From Amblyornis subalaris (Eukaryota; Chordata; Aves; Passeriformes; Ptilonorhynchidae), in assembly GCA_018881555.1 (NCBI GenBank), contig JACAXG010000303.1:245635-309634 (forward strand): a stretch of DNA of 64,000 bases, written 5' to 3'. Every line of letters begins with the position of its first letter. The first letter of the stretch is position 1. The position numbers and the translations under genes are program-made. Under the pieces are notes generated by a model that had not been told where the DNA came from, did no database searches, and saw only the letters and a list, made by a program, of their open reading frames with translations. This document shows, piece by piece, positions 54,750 to 64,000 of this stretch.

Positions 54750-55678
54750 GGTTGGCACTGCAGCAGATATGGCTGGGACTCTCACAGCCCTGCCAGCCAG
54801 CCCAGGACTGCTGGAGCGGCACAGGTGGCCTGAACTGGACTCTTGAGAGGGATGGCAGGTGGGAGTCCTGTGTGCATGGGGATGGCAGTGTCAGGGCTCA
54901 ACCCATAGCAGGGAGACCCCGATGGGCTGTCCTGGACACCCTTTCTCTACAGCTGATTTTTGTGAATCACTTTCAGATGCCAGAGGGGAGCTGAGGCACA
55001 GTGAAGACTGTGGGTAGCCACTGATTATACTAAGCTGAATCAAACTCCTGAGCTGGTTGTGTTTCTACATTTGTGGGCTGAGAATGGCTCTTTCCTTGAA
55101 ATAGGAAAGAAAAAAAGCTATAAAGTGTGCTCATGGCTGTAACCCTGCACACACAAAAGGTTTTGAAATGCAAAAGCACATATATCTAATCTCTGAACAC
55201 AAGGTTTCACTTCTCTACACATAGCATTCAGGCAACAGAGGTGGCTGAGTGAGGGACAGGGATTTTCATATCCAGCTGTCACCTAGAATAGAGTTGTGCA
55301 GCAAACAGGTGTGTTTGAACAACAGACTTTTTAAAAACACAATGACCAGGTTTGGGAAAACAGAGATTTCTCTTTGTCTGTACTCCAGCTAAATAAATTG
55401 TGTTTAGTTAAAAAAACAAACATAAGTTAGCAACTTAACTAGTAAAACATTTGCTAAAAAGAGGCATATATGGCAGAAAAAAAGTGGAAGTTACCCTGAC
55501 TGCTTAGGACTTGCAGTTAGCAGTGGCATTCTTACTTTCGGCTTTTTTAAAAATGGCTCTCAATTTGTAGCCCAAACCTTATACTGCAGGGTGTGCATAT
55601 ATTAACTTACTTTCTTTAGTACTAATAAGGTCTGCAAAGATATGTTCTTGGCATAACCTTTTACCACAGTTAAGAAAC

Positions 55679-55712
<34 letters not shown>

Positions 55713-58700
55713 CATGGAAATTATGTGAACTGCTTTAAGAAAATCAGGCATGTTTGCTTTGGACTGTTAAAGTGCTGTCATGAGTGGGGATGAAAGAAAA
55801 AAGCAAGGCCAGCACAAGCATCTGCAGGAGTTAAGTTACAGACTAAGGGTGTTCCTGAGGTCAGGCAGCAGAAGTGTAAAGGTATTCTTGCCTATTGCTG
55901 CTCTTTTTGTTTGGCATTGGTGTGACACAGTTGTTTCCTGAGCTGAAGTGCCAGCAGTTGAAGAATTTTAATAGCCTGAGGACCAAGTGTGATGGTGGGT
56001 GGATTTTAGCCTCCAGAGAAGCATACTGGAGTTCACAGATCTTTTGGGGCAGTATTTGCTGTAAGGTAAAAATAGAAATGGCTACTCTAGGCTTCATCTG
56101 GTTTTGCCCACCAGCATGATATGGTGGAGCTGTGTCTTGCATAGTGCCTGTTCAGGGCCCAGCCAAGGGGCTGCTGCACCTCCCCTGGCCCTCCCTTGTA
56201 CCACTCCGGAGCTTGGGGGCAGCAAGTATGAGACAGCGACACTCTTGAAGAAGCAGGGAGAGCTGGGTCTGGAACCTGGCACTGCTGCTTTACATGGCTA
56301 AGGGCAGTTTAGAACCCAGATGTTGCTCTGCTTTTGCTGAAACATGGGTTTAGTCAGCACTTGAGGCATCCCCAGATGTTGTATCTCTGCTTCTGGTAGT
56401 GTAACTCTCCCACCCTCTCTGAGATGTGTGACATCGCTCTTTAAAATGTGGCTTTTTAACTCAGATCACTTGACCAAAACCAAATCAGGAAGCAAATGCA
56501 CAAGTTAAGGTAAATCTAGGGCTGTAGGACAGTCAAGCAGCTGGTGGTAGTAGTCTGGTATTATGGCACAGCTGGAGCCAGAACTGCAGGATCGTGTCCT
56601 CACTGACCCCTTCTGTGCTTTATCCTCATCTCTGTGCATTGGAGACAGTAACCATTACCCACCAGCATGGGAAACAAAAGAGGAAGAATCTGTAAAAGTC
56701 CTGATGTTATTATTCACCGATGTAACCTTCGGTCTCCAGCAGCTATTTGCAGATTGAGTGTTATATGCCTGTGTTTAGTGAAGGCTGGTCAACCCTGAGA
56801 AATGACTCTGTGCTGAACTGTGATTCAGCCTCAGCAAATGACAAATACAGTCACCTATGCTTACAGGAAATAATGACTAAATTGACTTGATTCTCAAGGC
56901 CATTTCCTAACATAGTACAGTTTCCAAAATCTAGCTTAGAAAATGTTGCTGAGGAGCCAGTGAACTGTTGGACCTTTATTTATTGGCAGGTCCATACATG
57001 TAATTACTGAGTAGTATCAGCAAAAGTATCACCTTAAACCAAATGTAAAGCTATTTCTGCAACCTCAGGGTGACTGGCTCACACTCAGCTAGCAAACCTT
57101 GAAGTCACAATGGCAAATGCTAATCTTTGCATCACTGCTATGCTTGAAGCTACCAGCCAAACTGTTTCAGCACTGAGACCGAAACTGCAATTTCTCAGCA
57201 GTGTGTGCAAATCTGTGTGTAGTGGTCTCACCTCTCCTGCTTGCCTGTGCATCATCCTCACACTAGATCCAGTACTCAGTGAATTTCCCATGAGATGCTG
57301 TGGTGACTGAATTGACAACAAAACATCCAAGACTTTGGTCATACAAGAGCAGTCAGAAATTCTAGTAGAAATACACAAATCTGTATGGATATTATCCATC
57401 ATATGAGTCCAACATAGCAATCAAAGGAACCATCTCAGTGTCACTCCTGAAGACTGAACCCAGACTGAAAGCGATCAAGATTTTTCCGAGCCATAAATCT
57501 ACTTTCCCCTCATATATCCCATGCTACTTAAAACACAACCAAGGAAAATCTACTTCAGCCTAATCCCGTTTAAACCTAGCCTGACCTGGTCTCCTAGGAG
57601 CATTATCAAAGTCAAATAGTCCTGTACACAACTGTTTCACAGGCTCCCTTGGGAACTCATGTACCCAACTTCCCACTGATTTACTAAAGAAAACTTCAAT
57701 CAAATCTAAAAATGTTGTCCATTCAAGGAAAATCCTCATCAAGAAATGACAGAAGTTGGGTGGGTTTTAAACAATATGTATGTACACTATGGTAAAGTGT
57801 AGATGAACAAGAATGAGGAATAGTGAGTTAAATTAATTTTCTTTTTCTTAGATCTGTGCTACAATCTCAGTGATACTACCAAGTGAAGATTCACAGTGGG
57901 ACTTCGTTCTGCCTTGTTATAGTGGAAAACCATTAATCAGGCAAAAATATTAGAGACAGGCATTGTAGGTCTCCAAAGGTAAAAGGTCTGAGCTGTAGGT
58001 AGCATTTCTTCACCTACATGCTTGCCATGCAACAGGTCGGCAAACGCCTTCTGCTTCTAACACCTCTCACAAGATTATACCAACAAGCTCAACAAACATC
58101 ACCACCAAAATGCTTTCAGACCACAAAATACATTAACTACCTGTCAAGACTATTATAAATGAAATCTGAATAAAAAACAAACCAATAAAGGGAAGTCCAA
58201 ATACACATCCCTAAATAGGCCCAGTTAACATTTAATGACACCTTTCAGACACTGGATAAAGGGACTGAGATATGATTGCAGTGGAACCACGAAGCTGACA
58301 GAAAAGTTCCGCAGTGAGCAGGGCCCCATACTGAATCATGGCTTCAGTTTATCCTTTTTAGGTCATGTTGCCTCCATTTATATTGATTTAATTATTTTAA
58401 CATCTAGGAGCTACAGGAAGAACCCAGAAACACATGGACGAGGAAAAGGCTAAAAGTGGCTTACCATCAATAGTGCTCACAGCCCTATCAAAATAAGCTC
58501 AAAACCCTGGTAAAATCCCCAAAGAAAGCATTTTAAAACCGTTGATTTGTCCCTACTCAAAGCAAACCATGGTGAGGATGGGTAGATATGGAGGAGAGTA
58601 AAATGAATTCAGACCCAGCTACATTTTGCAGCAGCTTAGCAAGTGATTCAGTGAGCAGCTAAGGTGGCTTGAGTCCAATTAGGCAAGTACATTTGGCTAC

Positions 58701-59144
58701 TATGCAGTCAGAGACTCTAACTCTTTCCTTGGATTTCAACATTTATCATGAAATATGCCAGCCTTGGTGGTTCATTTAGGAAACATGGCTCTGGTCTATC
58801 AATAGAGGTCATGCTACATTGATATTTGGCGCACATGACCCCCTCTCCATATATAAAAAACTCCAAACACGCATAACCATTAAAAAAGCAAACAAAACAA
58901 ACAATCCACAGTCACAGTAAGATAACTGAAAAATGTCGTCACCCCTGCATGGATCAAAAATAGCATCACACAGCAATGGTAGTAATTTAGCACTTACAGG
59001 CATCCCAATGGGAACTTGAGAGGAGGAGGAGGGTTCTGGAAGTGCCTTCTCTCGGCACAGGTCACTTCACCCTACAACCCTCTCAGATGCCTGTAGTCAG
59101 TTAAGTGCAAGACAACCTGCTTTGGACCAGGACTAATCACACAT
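54750..59144. other. Intergenic, no gene seen
   Basis: No gene recognised. The (AC)n microsatellite at 55680-55710 is the only clear repeat. Open frames are short and lack family resemblance. Confidence 0.55.
55680..55710. repeat. (AC)n microsatellite
   Basis: About 15 AC units. Confidence 0.95.
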
Positions 59145-59146
59145 TA

Positions 59147-59235
59147 TAGAATCAGAGAATCACAAAATATTCTGAGTTGGAAGGGACCCAAAAGAATCAG
59201 CAAAGTCCAACTCCTAGTCTTGCCTGTACTCAGGT
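59147..59235 (-). mobile_element. CR1 LINE 3' tail fragment
   Basis: Reads TAGAATCAGAGAATCACAAA and then GAGTTGGAAGGGACCC..CAAAGTCCAACTCC, the reversed CR1 3' terminus. Confidence 0.85.
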
Positions 59236-62200
59236 GCAAGAGTAATTATCCCATTTATTTTTCTGTTTTCTCTTCATAGTGAATAAACCTTGAACTGGGA
59301 TAACCAGGCTTATTGCTGCTTGGGAATAAATGCTGGTGAACTAGTTGTAGATACAGAGCGAAAAGAACTAGTCCCACAAGGGGGTTTAATAAAGACATGG
59401 ATATCTTATTTAAGGGGTTTGAGCCAAAGTAACACTCACTTGAGAAACCCAACTTCCAACACTGCTACAATGCTGGCCGTGAGTTTACAATAGAAACACA
59501 CACTGAAATGGAATTGGCATTAAAAAAAGAATGTCATCTGCATCTTACCATCTAGTACAAAAGGTGATTTTGAGACATGGCTTCTTCAGGAAGCTATGAC
59601 ACTAGTAATTTCAGTTATCAACTTTTTTTAAAAATAGTATAGATCTTACCAACACAAATATACAGTCAAGCCAGTGGTTTTGGTTGCCTTTGTAGGTGTT
59701 GATTCTTGCATTTCTTTCAGTGATCCCATCTTTACCCCTATTTTCACTTAATTTAAATCAAATCATAGACTGCTGATATTCTGCTAATTTGCATCCTACA
59801 GAATTCTGTTCTTCATACCACAAGCAATCTGGTCCGTGGTTCTATGTCATTAGGCTGATGTGCCTTTTCAAGCAGAAATGATCTCTGTATTTCCTTCAGC
59901 AAAAAAAACCTCCAAACTCCAACCCTGCTTCTTTGGCCATCACTAAATTACTTCTAAAACAGGCAACTTACAGGCTGAAGCACTTTCTGCTAAGTGTTTA
60001 CAGTAGATTCAGCGGTAACTTAGGTCTGCAAAAACTCTCTGTTCATAACTCTGACTGCACTCACAGACAGAACCTTGTTTCTGCACTATATTTTGACATA
60101 GTTCCACATATATTCACTCATCATTTTTTCAAGCTGAAGTTCTCCAACTATTCACATTTGCAATTTGTTAATTCCAATGCCATCCAGGTACTTTCAGGTG
60201 TACTGCCAGAGCCCTTTGTGTCTCCTAAATCAAATAGCAGTCCATCAGATATCCGGGCTGTTTAATTGCAGAAAAAGATCAAGGCAGCCAGTAATACGTC
60301 ATTTGTGAGAAAATGCATTTTCATTTCTGGCTGGCTGAGAAACTAATGAAACAAGCATAAAATTCACACATCTATACAGCGAGCAAAGTTCCATTTGTGA
60401 CTGAATCATAGCTACTTAACACACCTGGATATCTGAAACAAACCAATTTCCTTATTTGCTGTACATTTCCTCCTTCAAGCATATGCATCAGATGATACTG
60501 TAGAGCAGCTTAGGAACATGAGAAAATGATGTGCATTTTGACTTCTTGCAGACATCAGACAATGAGTCAAATCCTTAAGCACCCTTTCAGTGACTAGGAG
60601 CCATGACAAATACAAGCATCTGAGACATTCCCTTACACTCGTGAATAATCACCTTCCAAATGAGAGTAACCAATCACCATGGCTAAGTACCATAAAGACA
60701 GTCAGGGGTTCTCGACCCCATGGCATCCTTATGCATCACAAACAATAATCAACCAAAGCATCTGCCAGCTCATCAGCACTGGAACCACCACAGGGAGCTC
60801 GTCCATTCCAAATTTCAGGTTTAACAGTAATAGCTGTCAGTAAATTTCCCCCGAATCCTGTGGAACATAGTAGTGCACACCCGTAACACTTAGGGCTAGG
60901 CAAGAATTTCAGATTGAAGATTATCAAACAGTTTTTCATGACCTAGGTGTTTTCATTTACTCATTTCTTTGTATGGTCCTTTTTGTTTCCTACCTAAAAA
61001 AATCACCATCATCTAGTAATGTTGTTTGGAATAGTGAGACTCCTCCCAGAACACTGTGGTTATGTATGAGTTAAGATCTCAGTCTAACAGGCAAATGTTA
61101 AATGATAATCAGTGATTTGTGAAGCAACTGTTTCTTTCTTGGAAGATGTACCAGTGTTTGAATTTAAGTCTAAATAGTGTCCCCATACACACATTTTGTC
61201 AATACCTGCTGTTTTCAAACAACCTTCCCCTCCTTTGTTTAGTGAGCCTCAAAAGAATGAGAGCTCCTGAGTGATTATACACACTATATACACTATCGAA
61301 AGAACAAATGTCTGGTGAGCTTCCAGACTTCGTTTTGAGGACAGGCTCATACCCCACTTAAGTGTAATTTACATGATACAGTTCACAATTTTACAGGAAA
61401 AAGAGGGATTTTTTGTTCCATGCTTTCCTGTACAGACATGTCAAGATCAAATATTTCAGGTGTTCAAAAGTACAAACTTTGTACTGAAAAAAGCAGATTG
61501 AGATTGAGACTATCGTAATCATTAACTAACAGTATCAGTACAAGTACCCGGTCCTAACCACTGTTGCCAAGACAGTACCAAAACCAGACAGTTCTGCAAA
61601 TACCCACCTACAGGGCATTCTGAGGATCAAAAAAAAACCCAAACCAAAACACATCTTACACTGTAGTAGAGTCATTGATTTTGCTTTAATACAAAAGGTA
61701 GAAAAATTGTAATTTTGGTGCTTTAAAGCAGTTCCATGATAAAGTCCTAAAATTCATCCAGGAAAATGAAGTTCCAGAGCATGCCTGTGTTCCCTTATTG
61801 GAGGTATACACAGTGGCTGGAGTATTAAGGTATCACGTTGACTATCAGCTGACTGGTGGGATACACATTATCCATTTCTGATATAAGCCATATTTATGCA
61901 TTATCCAGTACTGAAGATGTCTTCCTCCAGGGCAACATGTGCTGTGTACTGTGTCCTTTTCCTTTCCACTGGAAAGGGTAAACCAGGCATATTTACCACC
62001 TGTATTTGGTTGCTGACACTGACAGTAATTCTGCCCAGGTCTGCTGTTTAGTCAGTGTACTGGCTCTGTCACAACAGATCCACTGGAAATAAGTTTGAAG
62101 TTCATTGCTAATACTTTTCTTTGCTCCCTTTAAATCACATTGCTGTTTGCTGGCATTTTTGTCAGGCCATCAAGTAGTTACCTGTATTCCAGTTGCTCAT

Positions 62201-62370
62201 GCAAGTTGTCTCAAAAGAAGTTGGTATATCCAAGTAAGGGCATAGGCAAGCTTAAGCATAAAGACAACATCTGTAAAAATTTATATTAAACTTTGCACTT
62301 CAACCTTTACAAGGTCACATTCTCATTACAGCAAGAACTAAAACCAATGAACTACCACAAAAGGAAGTAT
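59236..62370. other. Intergenic, no gene seen
   Basis: No supported gene. A minus-strand open frame at 60736-60939 has balanced composition but no recognised family. Confidence 0.5.
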
Positions 62371-63865
62371 TTCCTTCTGTACATTATTTTTATTATTTAC
62401 ATAATACAGCAGAGCATAGATGCTGGATAGTGTGATTATGTGCAATACCTAAGTATGAACTATCTGTACATGCTTGCATATCTGATAACTAAACTGAAAG
62501 AACAAAGTTAAAGCAAAAGCTTGATGTTTTTAATAGTGAACTAAAAAACTAAGACTGAACACTGCAATAAAAATCATAAGCAGCATCTTGTGTACATACA
62601 CATGAGAAGAGGCATTACAACACTAGTCTACACAATACTTGATTATATAAAAACCCACAAGTTTCATACATCACAAAACCCCCTTCCATTATAACACAGA
62701 AGTGATACATATTACCAGACAAGCATCAGTGAAGAATACTGCCTTTTCTAGAGTTGTTATTGTACAATGCTGTAGATAATGCAGCCCATGCAATACACCC
62801 AAGAACACTACAGTCCTATACCCAAGTACAATTAAAAATGATAAAGCAGCCCTCCAAGAGTGGTTCCAGCTCCCACTTAAGTTTAGAGGAGTCATGTTGG
62901 GTATGATTTCCACACCCAACAATTGTTACATTTAAAACTTTTTTTTTAATTGTAAAAAGCTCCTAATAGTCTTTTGAACCCAGAACACACTGAATTTAAG
63001 AAGCACATGAATAATAAATTGCTCAAATACTTCTGCAACTTAAACAGATGCATGTGTCACTTGATAGAGTTGCTGTGGTATGTCTAAAAATCCCATACAT
63101 AGTTTTTGTTTTCTAAGTCAATCTTAGCACAATATTGTGCTACACAACATTTTTAGCTATGCAAGGAAAAGCAGACAACTCTGTTGCAGGCCAGTTCATA
63201 AGCTCGTAACAGGACATTTGCTTTGGGAACTTTTTTTCAGGATTCTAAAGTTAACGTAATCTTTTCCAAAACAATTTTCTTCTCATATGTATCTGATTTT
63301 TTCCATTTTTCTCAGTGCAGTTGTTGTGTGACTTAAATATGGCATCAACATTCATCTTACTGGGATGGTGGACCCCTCTACACAGCCTCACATTCTGCTG
63401 GAAAACTAAAATGGAGTGTGGCAACTAAAAGTAGAATGAGATTTTAAATTACAAAAGTAGACTGCCAACCGTATCCTTCTCCAAAAGAGGCATATAACAT
63501 TAGCCAAACATTAAATACCTCATGCACATCTCAAAAGGCAGAACTGCTGCACACATGCGGATTGCATACATCTGTTTGGCACATGTGAAGTAGAGTCTGT
63601 CCTGTGTACATGTGTATTCCTATACAGGTTTCTGATCATCTATCTATTCTAGGGAGGGCATATTTATTTTCAAGGGCTGTATCTATCCAATTCTGCCTGT
63701 AACACCCAAACATTTGAAGTATCATTTAGACAGACAGGACTAGAAGTAAAACTTCAGAAAACAAAGGAAAATGACCATGCATCTGCTCTTTTCATGTTTT
63801 TTAGGATGTATTAAAAAAAAAAAGCCCCACAAAAAGTCAGTCAGTTTTTTCACAAGCACATTAAT
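62370..63865 (-). other. ZFAND5: Probable ZFAND5 3' UTR
   Basis: Extends about 1.5 kb beyond the stop. On the minus strand an AATAAA lies at plus 62389-62394 (TTTATT), followed by an AATGTACAGAAGG context that suits the transcript end. Long 3' UTRs are normal for this gene. The end is inferred. Confidence 0.55.
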
Positions 63866-64000
63866 TTATATTCTCTGAATTTTTTCAGCCACCACAACTG
63901 GATTCTCTTTTCTGATTTTTGCTGCAGCTTCTGCTTTGTAATCATATGGGCAGTTATGCTTGTCAGAATAACGGTGAAGTCCACAAAATAAGTTTCCACA
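63866..64000 (-). CDS. ZFAND5: ZFAND5 C-terminus (AN1 zinc finger), partial
   Basis: ZFAND5 (ZNF216) binds ubiquitin through an A20 finger and stimulates proteasomal degradation through its AN1 finger; it acts in muscle atrophy and NF-kB control (family knowledge). The last 44 codons are visible, beginning [20 protein letters not shown] and ending [10 protein letters not shown], with TAA at 63866-63868. The AN1 ligands are present (Cys, Cys, His of GLHR, His of DKHN, Cys of NCPY). The IQRI ending favours ZFAND5 over its paralogue ZFAND6. The upstream part, with the A20 finger, is beyond the window. It is transcribed towards GDA. Confidence 0.95.

Noticed and set aside
60736..60939. Minus-strand 67-codon frame considered as a processed pseudogene
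   Set aside because: No family recognised, no poly(A) tail or target duplication, and adjacent frames also look random.
62689..62922. 77-codon minus-strand frame near ZFAND5
   Set aside because: Falls inside the probable ZFAND5 3' UTR; no domain.

Overview
The window is vertebrate nuclear DNA, almost certainly from a bird. It is AT-rich and intron-rich, carries CR1 LINE fragments and avian-type LTR elements, and has guanine deaminase (GDA) facing the ZFAND5 gene tail to tail. GDA and ZFAND5 are neighbours on human chromosome 9q21, a region that corresponds to the avian Z chromosome, so a Z-linked location is likely (inference). The density and variety of endogenous retroviral LTRs would fit a songbird, but nothing here proves the order.

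Layout. Positions 1-860 are upstream intron. From 861 to 18794 there are thirteen + strand coding exons of GDA, covering everything except the short first coding exon: 1230 coding bases, 409 codons plus stop. All exon phases fit and every zinc-ligand motif of the amidohydrolase is present. From about 19.4 to 62.3 kb there is no host gene that I can support. This 43 kb holds mobile DNA and diverged sequence: ERVL-like solo LTRs (20.6-22.1, 28.2-29.2 and 53.9-54.7 kb), a minus-strand alpharetrovirus-like LTR (30.6-30.95 kb), a full-length class II provirus (31515-39856), weaker LTR candidates (26.0, 40.3 and 42.6 kb), a long CR1 with a second CR1 inside it (43.3-46.2 kb), an internally deleted provirus (49196-52882), and short CR1 tails (24.9 and 59.15 kb). 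From about 62.37 kb to the end lie the 3' UTR and last 44 codons of ZFAND5 on the minus strand.

The main object is the 8.3 kb provirus. It has two 577-bp LTRs, a 6-bp target duplication, a tRNA-Lys3-type primer site, a polypurine tract, and a betaretrovirus-like gag/pro/pol layout in which both -1 frameshift heptamers can still be read. Its env transmembrane unit instead looks alpharetrovirus-like, so it is probably a recombinant lineage. It is defective: gag leaves its frame, protease has a frame break, pol has one in-frame stop and env has two. The second provirus shares the integrase type but has lost most of its interior.

GDA is an ordinary metabolic gene converting guanine to xanthine, and ZFAND5 is a ubiquitin/proteasome-linked zinc-finger gene. 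They are neighbours without evident functional coupling. I found no CRISPR, operon-like or otherwise new cellular system.
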